The position numbers and the translations under genes were made by a program. A stretch of DNA of 64,000 bases, taken from positions 1 to 64,000 of the forward strand of contig JAKDJD010000012.1 in NCBI GenBank assembly GCA_030454085.1. Reading direction: 5' to 3'. The notes beneath the pieces were generated by a model, which did not search any database, was not told where the DNA came from, and saw only the letters and a list, made by a program, of their open reading frames with translations. Origin of the DNA: Kocuria sp. (lineage in GTDB: Bacteria > Actinomycetota > Actinomycetes > Actinomycetales > Micrococcaceae). Each line of letters starts with the position of its first letter. Position 1 is the first letter of the stretch. Positions 8,473-18,458 of this stretch are shown here, one piece after another.

Positions 8473-9594
8473 ATGTCGAACACTCATCGAAACAAGGGGT
8501 CCAAGTCTTCCGGCGCAGAGGCAACGCGCCACGCTGCCGAACCTCAGGTTTCCGAAGCGAGCCGACGCGCAGCAGAACAAGTCACGGTCCGGGGAACCCG
8601 AGACCGGTCCAGCGGTGAGGAAGCCACACCGGCGGTTGCCGAGGCCCTGAAAAAGCAGGAGAGGCGAGTGTCCGTGACGGAGGACTACGCCGCCGAGCTG
8701 GACGAGATCGCTTCGTTGCAGCACCGGTTGAACAAGGAGCACTCGACCTCAGAAGTATGGAAGATCGGCTATCCGTACGAGGAGAAGCTCAAGCGCAAGG
8801 AGTATGAGAAGGCCAAGCGTGCCCTGCAGATCGAATTGCTGAAACTCCAGTTGTGGGTCAAAGAGACGGGCCAGAAGATTCTTCTCATCTTCGAAGGCCG
8901 TGACGCCGCCGGAAAAGGCGGTTCCATCAAGCGGTTTACGGAGCATCTGAACCCGCGTGGATCGCGAGTCGTGGCCCTGGAAAAGCCGACTGAGATCGAA
9001 CAGACCCAGTGGTACTTCCAACGATACATCCAGCACCTTCCTTCCGGAGGCGAAATCGTGTTGATGGACCGGTCCTGGTACAACCGGGCCGGTGTTGAAC
9101 GCGTCATGGGGTACTGCACCCCTCAGCAGTACTACGAGTTCATGAGGCAGGCCCCCGAGCTGGAGCGGATGCTGGTCAATTCGGGAATCAAGCTCATCAA
9201 ATTCTGGTTCTCGGTCACCCGCGCCGAACAGGTGGCCCGCTTCGAGGCTCGTCGCACCGATCCCGTGCGTCAGTGGAAGCTTTCCCCGACCGACTTGGCG
9301 TCGCTGGACAAGTGGGATGACTACACCGAGGCCAAGGAAGCCATGTTCTTCTACACGAACACCGGCGATGCCCCGTGGACGATCGTGAAATCCAATGACA
9401 AGAAGAGAGCCCGGCTCGAGGCGATGAGGTACGTGCTGTCCCAATTCGAGTACCCGAACAAGGATCACGAGGTGGTTGGGTCTCCCGACCCACTGATCGT
9501 GGGCCCGGCCTCGGACGTCTTCGAATCCGAGGAAGGCAATAACCGGGATGGGTTTCCGGTGGTCAAATCTGAGGATAGCGGCTCACATGCGTAG
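8473..9594 (+). CDS. ppk2: Polyphosphate kinase 2
   Basis: A 373-residue PPK2-family kinase that moves phosphate between polyphosphate and nucleotides. The Walker A-like loop is [14 protein letters not shown], and the lid and catalytic segments [17 protein letters not shown] and [15 protein letters not shown] are clear. It is a single PPK2 domain, from about residue 75 to 345. The first 70 residues are disordered and charged, longer than in typical members. GGAAAGAGG lies before the ATG. It is a stand-alone gene between rpsI and glmM; the CYTH-CHAD gene at 53427 is another polyphosphate-linked protein in this window. Confidence 0.93.
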   Translation: MSNTHRNKGSKSSGAEATRHAAEPQVSEASRRAAEQVTVRGTRDRSSGEEATPAVAEALKKQERRVSVTEDYAAELDEIASLQHRLNKEHSTSEVWKIGYPYEEKLKRKEYEKAKRALQIELLKLQLWVKETGQKILLIFEGRDAAGKGGSIKRFTEHLNPRGSRVVALEKPTEIEQTQWYFQRYIQHLPSGGEIVLMDRSWYNRAGVERVMGYCTPQQYYEFMRQAPELERMLVNSGIKLIKFWFSVTRAEQVARFEARRTDPVRQWKLSPTDLASLDKWDDYTEAKEAMFFYTNTGDAPWTIVKSNDKKRARLEAMRYVLSQFEYPNKDHEVVGSPDPLIVGPASDVFESEEGNNRDGFPVVKSEDSGSHA

Positions 9595-9597
9595 AAT
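9592..9597 (+). promoter_or_regulatory. -10 box for leaderless glmM
   Basis: TAGAAT ends 8 bases before the glmM ATG and overlaps the end of ppk2. There is no ribosome-binding site, which predicts a leaderless transcript. Confidence 0.55.
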
Positions 9598-9605
9598 GTC
9601 TTGCG

Positions 9606-10976
9606 ATGTCTAGATTATTTGGAACCGACGGTGTGCGTGCGCGCGCCAACAGCGAGCAGATGAGCGCACGCTCTTCGCTGGAGTTGGCCCAGGCCGCCGC
9701 CGTCGTACTCGGATTCGACCAGGTTCCCGGTGGGGAACGACCCAAGGCGGTCATCGCCCATGATTCCCGCGTCAGCGGTGAGTTCATCGGGGCGGCCATC
9801 ATGGCGGGTCTAGCGTCCTCGGGGGTCGATGTCTACGACGCCGGGATGCTTCCGACGCCCGCTGCGGCCTACCTGGTGGCGGATCTGGAGGCCGATTTCG
9901 GCGTCATGATCTCCGCCTCGCACAACCCCTTTTACGACAATGGGATCAAGTTCCTGGCGCGGGGTGGGAAGAAGCTTCCTGACGCCGTGGAGGACAGGAT
10001 CGAGGCCCTCTTCAGGTCGCAGGACTTCCGGTTCCCGGACGGTGGCCAGGTCGGCAAGATCTCTCGTTTCTCCGACGCGGAGGACAGATACGTCACGCAC
10101 CTGCTGTCGACGTTGCCCGGCCGGCTCTCGCTGGATGGGCTGAACATTGTGGTCGACTGCGCGAACGGTGCTGCCTCCGGATGCTCTCCGGACGCTTTCC
10201 GTATCGCCGGCGCGCGGGTTCATGTCGTGGCCGCCGAACCGAATGGTACGAACATCAACGACGGTGTCGGATCCACTCACTTGGAAGGCCTCCAGGCCAA
10301 GGTCAAGGAGCTGGGCGCGGACCTCGGGATCGCTCACGACGGCGATGCCGACCGTTGCCTGGCCGTTGACGAACGCGGCGAGATCGTGGACGGGGACACC
10401 ATCATGTCGGTTCTCGCGCTGGCCCGCAGGGACGCGGGGAAGCTCAAGGACAACACACTGGTGGCGACCGTGATGACCAACCTCGGTATGGAGAAGTACC
10501 TGGAATCCGAGGGCGTGAAGATGGTGCGCACCAAGGTGGGGGACCGGTACGTCCTGGAGGCCATGAACGAGAACGGATACACCCTGGGCGGCGAACAGTC
10601 TGGTCACGTCATCATGAGTGACCATGCCACCACGGGCGACGGCATTCTCACTGGGCTCCACCTGGCCGCCGAGGTGAGTCGCACAGGGCTCTCCCTGTCG
10701 ACGCTGTCCCACAGATTCGAGCGTGCGCCTCAGACAATGATCAACGTCCCGAACGTCGACAAGGCAGCCACCGGCACCTGCGAACCCGTCCAGAACGCCA
10801 TTAAGGCCGTGGAAGAGGAACTCGGCAAGGACGGTCGCGTTCTTCTGCGCCCGTCCGGTACCGAGCCCCTGGTCCGAGTCATGGTCGAGGGCCCCGATCA
10901 GGAGACCGTGGATCGGCACGCGGCACGATTGGCGGACGTCGTGGCCAAGGAACTGGCGCTGGTGACAGCGCCGTAA
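9606..10976 (+). CDS. glmM: Phosphoglucosamine mutase
   Basis: A 456-residue enzyme that interconverts glucosamine-6-P and glucosamine-1-P on the way to UDP-GlcNAc and peptidoglycan. The phospho-serine loop ISASHNP places the catalytic residue at S105. The metal loop DGDADR, the sugar loop GEQSGH and the phosphate loop [11 protein letters not shown] are all present, and length is typical. Only 11 bases separate it from ppk2, with a -10 box but no ribosome-binding site upstream. GlmS, the previous enzyme of the pathway, is about 5 kb downstream. Confidence 0.97.
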   Translation: MSRLFGTDGVRARANSEQMSARSSLELAQAAAVVLGFDQVPGGERPKAVIAHDSRVSGEFIGAAIMAGLASSGVDVYDAGMLPTPAAAYLVADLEADFGVMISASHNPFYDNGIKFLARGGKKLPDAVEDRIEALFRSQDFRFPDGGQVGKISRFSDAEDRYVTHLLSTLPGRLSLDGLNIVVDCANGAASGCSPDAFRIAGARVHVVAAEPNGTNINDGVGSTHLEGLQAKVKELGADLGIAHDGDADRCLAVDERGEIVDGDTIMSVLALARRDAGKLKDNTLVATVMTNLGMEKYLESEGVKMVRTKVGDRYVLEAMNENGYTLGGEQSGHVIMSDHATTGDGILTGLHLAAEVSRTGLSLSTLSHRFERAPQTMINVPNVDKAATGTCEPVQNAIKAVEEELGKDGRVLLRPSGTEPLVRVMVEGPDQETVDRHAARLADVVAKELALVTAP

Positions 10977-11003
10977 CGGACTCGCCCTCGGCGTCTACCA
11001 AAG

Positions 11004-11043
11004 ACGAAGGCCCGGCACCGATGAATCGGTGCCGGGCCTTCGT
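11004..11043. terminator. Bidirectional terminator between glmM and mscL
   Basis: A near-perfect stem of at least 17 bases (11004-11020 with 11027-11043) around ATGAAT, between the convergent glmM and mscL genes. It can serve both strands. Confidence 0.85.
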
Positions 11044-11106
11044 GGTTCCTGATTGTGAAATGCGCCGCGGCAGCAAATATTCTTCGACGGCGGCATCCGG
11101 CGGAGT

Positions 11107-11532
11107 CTAGCCCTTGTTGGCCTCAGGGTCGACGTAGGAGGACGCGCCGGTGACGTTCTTGTTGGAGATGAGAGCGTCGCGAATCTCGGTCAGCAGGGCG
11201 ACCTCCGGCTCGGTCTCGTCTTCCTCCTCGAGGCCGAGCTTGCGGGCACGACGGGCATTCATGGCGTTGATGGGCATGACGATGCAGAAGTAGAGGGCCG
11301 CTGCAATGAGCAAGAAGTTGACGACCGCAGTCAGGAAGACCCCGACCTTGATCTGGCCGAAGACCAGGAAATCGTCGAAATTGGGCGAACCCACGAGCAT
11401 GGAAATGGCCGGCATAATGACCGACTCGACGAGGGCGTTGATGACGGTGCTGAACGCCCCGCCGATAATGACACCGACTGCCAAGTCGATGACATTGCCG
11501 CGCATGATGAAATCTTTGAAACCTTTGAGCAT
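11107..11532 (-). CDS. mscL: Large-conductance mechanosensitive channel MscL
   Basis: A 141-residue membrane channel that opens under severe osmotic stress. MLKGFKDFIMRGNVIDLAVG is the family's conserved N-terminus. Two membrane helices (about 13-45 and 65-95) enclose a short loop, and a charged C-terminal region follows. The ATG at 11532 is chosen because it lies 7 bases after a TAGGAT box and begins at the family start; a GTG at 11550 would precede that box's predicted start site. It is downstream of coaA on the same strand. A MscS-type channel is also encoded in this window, at 56996. Confidence 0.95.
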   Translation of the reverse strand: MLKGFKDFIMRGNVIDLAVGVIIGGAFSTVINALVESVIMPAISMLVGSPNFDDFLVFGQIKVGVFLTAVVNFLLIAAALYFCIVMPINAMNARRARKLGLEEEDETEPEVALLTEIRDALISNKNVTGASSYVDPEANKG

Positions 11533-11539
11533 GCGGACA

Positions 11540-11545
11540 ATCCTA
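11540..11545 (-). promoter_or_regulatory. -10 box for leaderless mscL
   Basis: TAGGAT on the minus strand, 7 bases before the mscL ATG, with no ribosome-binding site in between. Confidence 0.55.
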
Positions 11546-11648
11546 ACCAAGACTTGGGTAAATGCGCATCGGGAAATGCAGAAATTCGTGTCGGTCCGTC
11601 ACACACTGCCCCGTCGAGAACCGGCGACAGAGGAAGCCGGCGGACCGA

Positions 11649-12605
11649 TCAGTTTTTTCGCAACAGAACGCGTCGCGTCGAATGGTCCGCATCCTTCGAA
11701 AGGATCAATTTGGCCCGCCCCCGCGTGGGACGCACGTTGTGCAGGAGATTCGGCTCGTTGATTCGACGCCAAATATCGAGTGCGGTGCTTCGTGCTTCCT
11801 CGTCGGAGAGGTTCGCGTACTTGCGGAAGTAGGAGTCAGGATCCGTGAAGGCCGAGCCGCGCAGCTTGAGGAACCGGTCCACATACCACTGCTCGATATC
11901 ACTGGTTCGCGCATCAACGTAGATCGAGAAATCGAAGAAGTCACTCAAGGCCAGGGCGGCCTTGTCATCGGGGCGCAATTGAGCCGGCGCCAGAACATTG
12001 AGCCCTTCGACGATGAGAACGTCAGGTCGGGTGACCACCGTTTCGTCGTTCTGGAGAATGTCATACGTCAGATGGGAGTACTTGGGGGCCGTGACCACAG
12101 GGGCTCCGGATTTGATCTCGGAGACGAAGCGGAGGAGTGCTCGGCGATCGTAGGACTCGGGGAAGCCCTTGCGTTGCATGAGTCCCCGGGCCTCGAGCTC
12201 GGCATTGGGGTAGAGAAATCCGTCCGTGGTGACGAGCTGAACATTCGGCGTCGTCGGCCAACGACTCATGAGGGCACGGAGGAGACGGGCCGTGGTGGAC
12301 TTGCCAGCGGCCACCGAGCCGGCGACGCCGATCACGAACGGCGTCCGCTGATGGTGCTCGTGCAGGAAGTCATTCGTTTTCTGGTTCAGCTCCCCGACTG
12401 AATTCACATACAGGTTCAACAACCTGGACACGGGAAGGTAGACCTGACGGACTTCCTCGACATCGAGGGTCTCGCCCAGGCCACGGAGTTTTTCGATCTC
12501 TGTCGATGAGAGTGGTACATCGATTTCGTCCGACAGTCGCGACCAGGTCTCCCGGTCCAGCGACACGAACGGAGAAGTGCGTGATACCGCCGTCGCTTGG
12601 CTCAT
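11649..12605 (-). CDS. coaA: Pantothenate kinase, type I
   Basis: A 318-residue cytosolic kinase that phosphorylates pantothenate, the first and controlled step of coenzyme A synthesis. The Walker A loop is [12 protein letters not shown], with K102. [11 protein letters not shown] near the N-terminus and [22 protein letters not shown] in two adjacent blocks are characteristic of the bacterial CoA-feedback-inhibited type. The ATG at 12605 directly follows a TACACT box by 7 bases, so a leaderless transcript is expected. It is divergent from mtlA. Confidence 0.95.
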   Translation of the reverse strand: MSQATAVSRTSPFVSLDRETWSRLSDEIDVPLSSTEIEKLRGLGETLDVEEVRQVYLPVSRLLNLYVNSVGELNQKTNDFLHEHHQRTPFVIGVAGSVAAGKSTTARLLRALMSRWPTTPNVQLVTTDGFLYPNAELEARGLMQRKGFPESYDRRALLRFVSEIKSGAPVVTAPKYSHLTYDILQNDETVVTRPDVLIVEGLNVLAPAQLRPDDKAALALSDFFDFSIYVDARTSDIEQWYVDRFLKLRGSAFTDPDSYFRKYANLSDEEARSTALDIWRRINEPNLLHNVRPTRGRAKLILSKDADHSTRRVLLRKN

Positions 12606-12612
12606 TGAAAAA

Positions 12613-12618
12613 AGTGTA
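12613..12618 (-). promoter_or_regulatory. -10 box for leaderless coaA
   Basis: TACACT on the minus strand, 7 bases before the coaA ATG. CGGACA lies 17 bases upstream as a plausible -35 box (4 of 6 matches). Confidence 0.6.
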
Positions 12619-12847
12619 CGGCGATTCGCGCGCCATGTCCGAATTCATTGCGAGGACGGATTCGGTCCACAGGGGTACTTCGCCAGGTGCGCAAGCGGTT
12701 ATGCTACTGCCAAGCCGGAAATCGTATGGTCCATTCGAAAGCCGGTGAGCCCGCAGCCGCTGTCTCGGCTTCGGAGCGCGGTTTCCCTGCGGAACCGGTG
12801 GCGCTTCGGAACCCCAGGCCGGACGCCCCGTCGAATCTGGAGTCATC

Positions 12848-14839
12848 GTGTCAACCGCATCCACTGAAGCCACAGAAAAGAAGAAGGTCGGGGCGCGCGT
12901 CCGCGTGCAAAAATTCGGAACCTTCCTCTCCTCCATGATCATGCCGAATATCGGTGCCTTCATCGCGTGGGGCCTGCTGACGGCGTTGTTCCTCTGGTCG
13001 GACGATCCGGGCGGAGGGCAGGGTCCCTTCGCCAACGAGCACATCAACGCCGTCCTGAACCCGATGGTCACGTACCTGTTGCCGATTCTGATCGCGTACA
13101 CCGGCGGTAAGTTGATCCACGATGTCCGGGGCGGCGTCGTTGGCGCCGTGGCCACCATGGGCGTCATCATCGCGACCTCGAGCCCGGTCTTCATCGGCGA
13201 CAACCCCGGGTCGCCGATGTTCCTCGGGGCCATGATCATGGGGCCGCTCTCCGCGTGGGTCGTCAAGAAGTTCGACCAGATCATGGAAGGGCGCATCAAA
13301 CCCGGGTTCGAGATGTTGGTCAACAACTTCTCCTCGGGAATCATCGGTGCGGCACTGGCCATTGCCTCGATGTTCTGGCTCGCTCCGATCATGCACCTTC
13401 TGATGAATGCCGCCGGTGTGGCCGTCCAGTGGCTCATCGACCTTCGTCTCCTGCCTCTGGCATCGATCCTGATCGAGCCCGCCAAGGTGCTGTTCCTCAA
13501 CAACGCGATCAACCACGGGATCCTGACCCCGCTGGGCACGGACCAGGCTCTTCAACAGGGCAAATCGATCCTGTTTCTTCTGGAATCGAACCCGGGACCC
13601 GGCTTGGGAATTCTCTTGGCCTACATCATTTTCGGTCGTGGCAGCGCACGGGCATCGGCACCGGCCGCCGCGCTGATCCACGCCCTGGGCGGCATCCACG
13701 AGATCTACTTCCCGTACGTTCTGATGAAGCCGCAGCTCCTCCTCGCCACCATCTTCGGAGGAATGTCCGGGGTCTTTGTGGAACTGCTGTTCGACGCGGG
13801 GCTGCGCTCGCCGGCCGCACCGGGGTCGTTGATCTTCCTGTATGTGAATGCGCCCCCGAACGCGATGCTCGGGGTTACCTTCGGATGGATCACTGCCACA
13901 ATCGTCTCCCTGGTGATCGCCTCCGTGATTCTCAGGGCGTCGAAGCAGGGCGAGGATGACCTGGCCCAAGCGACGGCCGATATGGAACGGATGAAGGGCA
14001 AGAAGTCCTCCGTCGCCGGAGCCCTCGGGGGCGACCAGGCCAAGAACTCGAGGATCCAGTCGATTGTCTTCGCGTGCGACGCCGGTATGGGGTCCTCCGC
14101 GATGGGCGCTTCCGTTCTGCGCAACAAAATCAAGGACGCGGGGTATGGCGGCGACGTCACTGTGGTCAACAAGGCCATCAACTCGCTGACGGACGACTAT
14201 GATCTGTTGGTCAGTCACGAGGACTTGGCCGACCGCGCCGCGGCGCCGACTCCCTCGGCAACGCACGTGGCCGTCGACAACTTCATGAGCTCGCCGCGTT
14301 ACGACGAAATCGTCGACCTGATCAGCCAGCAGCGAGAAGGCGACAGCGGCCAGACGACGGCGGCATCCTCCGAAACCTCCGCAGGATCCGCTCAGGGAAG
14401 CGAGGACCAGGAGATACTTTCCACGTCCTCGATCATCCTGGGTGGCACCGCGGACGGCAGGGACGATGCCATCGACGAGGCGGGCAAACTCCTGGTGACC
14501 ACCGGGAAGGTCGATGCCTCCTATATCGACTCGATGCACGAACGCGAAGGATCCGTCTCGACGTTCATGGGCAATGGTCTCGCCATTCCTCACGGAACCA
14601 ACGACGCAAAGTCGGCCATTCATTCTTCGGCAATGTCCTTCGTGCGTTATGACGAAGGAATCGACTGGAACGGCAAGACCGCTCGCTTCGTCATCGGCAT
14701 TGCCGGGGCAGGGGGAGAGCACCTGTCCCTGCTCCAGAAAGTTGCCAAAATCTTCTCGAACAAGGAATCCGTGGCCCAGCTCGAGGCCGCCAGCACTCCG
14801 GAGGAGATCCTCGAGATCTTCGGAAAGGTCAACGCATGA
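12848..14839 (+). CDS. mtlA: Mannitol-specific PTS enzyme IICBA
   Basis: A 663-residue permease that imports mannitol and phosphorylates it. The membrane IIC domain (about 12-360; FLSSMIMPNIGAFIAWGL, NNAINHGIL) is followed by IIB, with phospho-cysteine C410 in CDAGMGSSAMG. An Ala/Ser-rich linker leads to IIA, with phospho-histidine H582 in AIPHGTND. The order C-B-A is complete, so no separate IIA gene is needed. The GTG start follows a weak CTGGAG. It overlaps mtlD by 4 bases. The 242-base gap to coaA holds a TATGCT box (12700-12705); no mannitol regulator gene is present. Confidence 0.95.
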   Translation: MSTASTEATEKKKVGARVRVQKFGTFLSSMIMPNIGAFIAWGLLTALFLWSDDPGGGQGPFANEHINAVLNPMVTYLLPILIAYTGGKLIHDVRGGVVGAVATMGVIIATSSPVFIGDNPGSPMFLGAMIMGPLSAWVVKKFDQIMEGRIKPGFEMLVNNFSSGIIGAALAIASMFWLAPIMHLLMNAAGVAVQWLIDLRLLPLASILIEPAKVLFLNNAINHGILTPLGTDQALQQGKSILFLLESNPGPGLGILLAYIIFGRGSARASAPAAALIHALGGIHEIYFPYVLMKPQLLLATIFGGMSGVFVELLFDAGLRSPAAPGSLIFLYVNAPPNAMLGVTFGWITATIVSLVIASVILRASKQGEDDLAQATADMERMKGKKSSVAGALGGDQAKNSRIQSIVFACDAGMGSSAMGASVLRNKIKDAGYGGDVTVVNKAINSLTDDYDLLVSHEDLADRAAAPTPSATHVAVDNFMSSPRYDEIVDLISQQREGDSGQTTAASSETSAGSAQGSEDQEILSTSSIILGGTADGRDDAIDEAGKLLVTTGKVDASYIDSMHEREGSVSTFMGNGLAIPHGTNDAKSAIHSSAMSFVRYDEGIDWNGKTARFVIGIAGAGGEHLSLLQKVAKIFSNKESVAQLEAASTPEEILEIFGKVNA

Positions 14840-15978
14840 AAGCACTGCATTTCGGGGCCGGGAACATCGGCCGTGGTTTCGTTGGCGTACTGCTCCACGA
14901 GGCCGGCTACGACCTCGTGTTCGCCGACGTGGCACAACCCCTGATCGACTCACTCAACACCGAGGAGTCGTACACGGTGCACGAGGTGGGCACCCAAGCC
15001 CGCGATATTCGTGTCACAGGGTTTTCCGGGGTCAACTCGGCCACGGAGCCCGAGGCGCTCACGGAACACATCCGAACCGCGGACATCGTGACCACGGCCG
15101 TAGGGCCCACGGTGCTTCAGCTCATCGCGCCCGCGATCGCCGAAGGTCTCCGGGCGCGAGCCGCCTCCGGCGCAGGCAAAGTTGCCGTCATGGCCTGTGA
15201 GAACGCCATCAACGCGACCGATGGTCTGGCCGACGCGGTACGGGCCGTGTATCCGGAAGCCGATGAGGCAGCACTCTTTGCGAACACCGCGGTGGACCGC
15301 ATCGTGCCGAACCAGGCACCTGGGCAGGGTCTCGACGTGACCGTGGAGACATACCACGAGTGGGCCGTCACCTCAGCTCCGTTCGGCGCGGCAACACCGG
15401 ACATCCCTGGAGTCACGTGGGTCGACGACCTGGCCCCGTACATCACGCGCAAGCTGTTCACGGTCAATACCGGACACGCTGCGACGGCCTACTTCGGATT
15501 CGGAGCGGGAATATCCAAGATCTCCGATGCACTCGAGAATCCGGGTGTGCGCGCAAAGGTTGAGTCGGTTCTGGCCGAAACGAAACAGTTGCTGGTCGAG
15601 AAATTCGGGTTCGCACCCGAGGTACAGCAACAGTACGTGGAGAAGATCCTGACGAGGTTTACCAACCCGCACCTTCCGGACACCGTAGATCGGGTGGGGC
15701 GCGCACCCTTGCGCAAGATCTCGCGCCAAGAGCGCTTCGTCGGGCCCGCCGCAGAACTCGCCGAGAACGGGCATCCGGCTGAAGCGCTTGTCGCCGCGAT
15801 CCGTGCGGCCCTGGAGTTCGACGTGCCCGAGGACGCCGAGTCGGCCGAGATGCGCAGGCGTTTGGCCGAGGCGCGAGGTGACCGTGCCGCGACCGATTCA
15901 TTGGTGACGGAATGGACGGGAATTGATGCAGCTCACCCGCTGTACGAACCTCTGACTGAGGCGTTCGCCCGAGCCTGA
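14836..15978 (+). CDS. mtlD: Mannitol-1-phosphate 5-dehydrogenase
   Basis: A 380-residue NAD-dependent enzyme that oxidises mannitol-1-P, delivered by MtlA, to fructose-6-P. The N-terminal dinucleotide-binding loop is MKALHFGAGNIGRGF, and the polyol-dehydrogenase segment is KLFTVNTGHAATAYFG. Its ATGA overlap with mtlA indicates translational coupling. Fructose-6-P is also the substrate of GlmS, the next gene, so the two sugar pathways meet here. Confidence 0.96.
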   Translation: MKALHFGAGNIGRGFVGVLLHEAGYDLVFADVAQPLIDSLNTEESYTVHEVGTQARDIRVTGFSGVNSATEPEALTEHIRTADIVTTAVGPTVLQLIAPAIAEGLRARAASGAGKVAVMACENAINATDGLADAVRAVYPEADEAALFANTAVDRIVPNQAPGQGLDVTVETYHEWAVTSAPFGAATPDIPGVTWVDDLAPYITRKLFTVNTGHAATAYFGFGAGISKISDALENPGVRAKVESVLAETKQLLVEKFGFAPEVQQQYVEKILTRFTNPHLPDTVDRVGRAPLRKISRQERFVGPAAELAENGHPAEALVAAIRAALEFDVPEDAESAEMRRRLAEARGDRAATDSLVTEWTGIDAAHPLYEPLTEAFARA

Positions 15979-16078
15979 ATCGTCCCAGGGCCAGTCTGAC
16001 GCCGTCTCGTTCCCGCCAGGGAGCGGGGCCGCGTTCCGTGTCACTCCCGAGCGGACGGCATGAGACTCTGGCGTGGGA

Positions 16079-16084
16079 TAACAT
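16079..16084 (+). promoter_or_regulatory. -10 box for leaderless glmS
   Basis: TAACAT ends 6 bases before the glmS ATG, and no ribosome-binding site is present. Confidence 0.5.
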
Positions 16085-16090
16085 GAGCAC

Positions 16091-17965
16091 ATGTGTGGAA
16101 TCGTTGGATATGTAGGCGAGCCCGGCTCGTCCGAACGTCAGTACTATGCACTCGACGTCGTGCTCGAAGGGCTTCGTCGACTCGAGTATCGCGGTTATGA
16201 CTCGGCCGGCGTCGCCGTAGTCGCCGATCACCGCATCGGCAATCGCAAGAAGGCGGGCAAAGTGGCCGCCCTGGATGCCGAACTCGAGGCGAATCCGTTG
16301 CCGAATGCCGTGCTCGGCATCGGCCATACCCGGTGGGCCACCCACGGCGGACCCACCGACGCGAACGCCCATCCGCACGTCGTCGACCACGGTCGTCTGG
16401 CTGTCGTGCACAACGGGATCATCGAGAACTTCTCCGAATTGCGGTCCGAACTCGGCGGCAAAGGTTACGACTTCGTGTCCGAAACCGACACCGAAGTCGC
16501 CGCGACCCTCCTCGCGGACTATTACAACAACGACGCCGACCACGATCTGACCGTCGCGATGCGCATGACCTGCCAGCGTCTGGACGGTGCCTTCACCCTC
16601 TTGGCCGTCCACGAGGAACACGAGGACCGGATCGTCGCGGCGCGACGCAACTCGCCCTTGGTCATTGGTATCGGGGAGAACGAGAATTTCCTGGGATCCG
16701 ATGTCTCGGGCTTCATCGACTACACGAAACAAGCCGTCGAGATGGGCAATGACCAGATGGTGACCATCACGGCCCAGGACTTCGAAATCACCGACTTCGA
16801 GGGGAACCCCGCAGAGGGGAAGCCGTTCGAGGTCAAGTGGGATGCCACCCAGGCTGAGAAGGGCGGATTCTCGTCCTTCATGGACAAGGAGATCCACGAC
16901 CAGCCGGCGGCCGTCCGGGACACTCTCCTTGGCCGCTTGGACGAGAAGGGGCGCCTGACCCTGGATGAACTGCACATCGACGAGTCGGTGCTGCGTTCCG
17001 TCGACAAGATCGTCGTCATCGCTTGTGGCACTGCGGCCTATGCCGGGCACGTCGCCCGTTACGCCATCGAGCACTGGTGCCGGATTCCCACCGAGGTCGA
17101 GCTGGCTCACGAGTTCCGTTACCGCGATCCGATCGTGACCGAAAAGACCTTGGTCGTGGCGCTTTCCCAGTCCGGAGAAACCATGGACACGCTCATGGCC
17201 ATCCGCCACGCCCGCGAACAGGGCGCCAAGGTCATCGCCATCTGCAACACCAATGGTTCGTCGATTCCTCGCGAATCGGACGCATCGTTGTACACCCACG
17301 CGGGTCCCGAGATCGCTGTGGCCTCCACCAAGGCGTTCCTCGCACAGATCACCGCCGCGTACCTGCTCGGCCTCTACCTCGCCCAGTTGCGCGGCAACAT
17401 GTACTCGGACGAGGTCATCGAGATCCTCGACGAGCTGCAGAAGATGCCTGAGAAGGTCCAGGAAGTCATCGACAACGAGAAACAGGTCCAGGACCTGGGC
17501 ACGCAGATGTCCGATGCATCCTCGGTGCTGTTCCTCGGACGGCACGTCGGTTTCCCGGTCGCCCTCGAGGGAGCGCTCAAGCTCAAGGAAATTGCCTATA
17601 TCCACGCCGAGGGTTTCGCGGCCGGGGAGCTCAAACACGGTCCGATCGCCCTGATCGAGGAGGGCCAGCCCGTCTTCGTGATCGTTCCGTCTCCGCGGGG
17701 CCGTGATTCCCTGCACGCGAAGATCGTCTCCAACATCCAGGAAATCCGCGCTCGTGGGGCCATCACGATCGTCATCGCGGAGGAGGGTGACGAGGACGTC
17801 AAACAGTACTCCAACCACATCATCTACGTGCCTCAGGCTCCGAGCCTGATGCAGCCGTTGTTGGCCACCGTGCCGCTCCAGGTCTTCGCGTGTGCTCTCG
17901 CCGGTGCGAAGGGCTACGACGTCGATCAGCCGCGTAACCTGGCCAAGTCGGTCACCGTGGAATAG
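16091..17965 (+). CDS. glmS: Glutamine-fructose-6-phosphate aminotransferase (isomerising)
   Basis: A 624-residue enzyme that makes glucosamine-6-P, the first step to UDP-GlcNAc. The glutaminase domain starts with the catalytic Cys right after the initiator Met (MCGIVGYVG), with GHTRWATHG and HNGIIENF motifs. Two SIS sugar-isomerase domains follow (CGTAAYAGH, SQSGETMDT, EIAVASTKAFLAQ). The C-terminus DQPRNLAKSVTVE is conserved. The Cys at position 2 fixes the ATG at 16091. No glmS ribozyme is seen upstream, as expected outside Firmicutes. Confidence 0.97.
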   Translation: MCGIVGYVGEPGSSERQYYALDVVLEGLRRLEYRGYDSAGVAVVADHRIGNRKKAGKVAALDAELEANPLPNAVLGIGHTRWATHGGPTDANAHPHVVDHGRLAVVHNGIIENFSELRSELGGKGYDFVSETDTEVAATLLADYYNNDADHDLTVAMRMTCQRLDGAFTLLAVHEEHEDRIVAARRNSPLVIGIGENENFLGSDVSGFIDYTKQAVEMGNDQMVTITAQDFEITDFEGNPAEGKPFEVKWDATQAEKGGFSSFMDKEIHDQPAAVRDTLLGRLDEKGRLTLDELHIDESVLRSVDKIVVIACGTAAYAGHVARYAIEHWCRIPTEVELAHEFRYRDPIVTEKTLVVALSQSGETMDTLMAIRHAREQGAKVIAICNTNGSSIPRESDASLYTHAGPEIAVASTKAFLAQITAAYLLGLYLAQLRGNMYSDEVIEILDELQKMPEKVQEVIDNEKQVQDLGTQMSDASSVLFLGRHVGFPVALEGALKLKEIAYIHAEGFAAGELKHGPIALIEEGQPVFVIVPSPRGRDSLHAKIVSNIQEIRARGAITIVIAEEGDEDVKQYSNHIIYVPQAPSLMQPLLATVPLQVFACALAGAKGYDVDQPRNLAKSVTVE

Positions 17966-17975
17966 GTGATCCCTG

Positions 17976-18011
17976 GAGAACGCCCGTTGCAGTCATGCGG
18001 CGGGCGTTCTC
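17976..18011 (+). terminator. Terminator after glmS
   Basis: GAGAACGCCCG (17976-17986) pairs with CGGGCGTTCTC (18001-18011), an 11-base stem with a 14-base loop. The T tract is weak. Confidence 0.65.
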
Positions 18012-18053
18012 TCGTCTCCCGGGTACCCGAACCAGAAGAACAGGAGTTCCGCG

Positions 18054-18458
18054 TTGATCATGGGAACCGGAGTCGACGTCGTGGACATCGACCGATTCGC
18101 CGAAATCATTCAGCGCACACCTCGATTGCGCGATCGGCTCTTCACCCGGGAGGAACACGACCTGCCGGCCCGTTCCCTGGCCGGTCGTTTCGCGGTCAGG
18201 GAGGCGGTGGCCAAGGCGCTGCACGCCCCGCCCGGGATGATCTGGAGGCATTGCTGGGTTCGCAAGGACCGGTACGGTGCCCCGAGGCTCGTGGTCACGG
18301 GTACGATTCGGGAAACCGCCGAACACCTCGGCATCAACAGGTGGCATGTCAGCATTACCCACGATGGCGGGGTAGCCATGGCGAGTGTGATTGCGGAACG
18401 CTTGAATGAAGAAGAACTGCTTCTTGCGCAACGACTCGAGGAGACGACGTGGGGCTGA
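18054..18458 (+). CDS. acpS: Holo-[acyl-carrier-protein] synthase
   Basis: A 134-residue phosphopantetheinyl transferase that activates ACP. IMGTGVDVVDIDRF carries the metal-binding aspartate, and FAVREAVAKAL and ITHDGGVAMA are the other family blocks. The TTG at 18054 is preferred over the ATG at 18060 because AGGAG (18042-18046) is 7 bases before it. Its stop overlaps the start of nnr by 10 bases, so the two are coupled, as in many bacteria. Confidence 0.93.
   Translation: MIMGTGVDVVDIDRFAEIIQRTPRLRDRLFTREEHDLPARSLAGRFAVREAVAKALHAPPGMIWRHCWVRKDRYGAPRLVVTGTIRETAEHLGINRWHVSITHDGGVAMASVIAERLNEEELLLAQRLEETTWG

Noticed and set aside
12851..14953. Long minus-strand open frame opposite mtlA
   Set aside because: A shadow of the strong codon bias of mtlA; it has no family motifs. 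The same applies to long frames opposite glmS (15659-17818) and the first acyltransferase (33131-35680).
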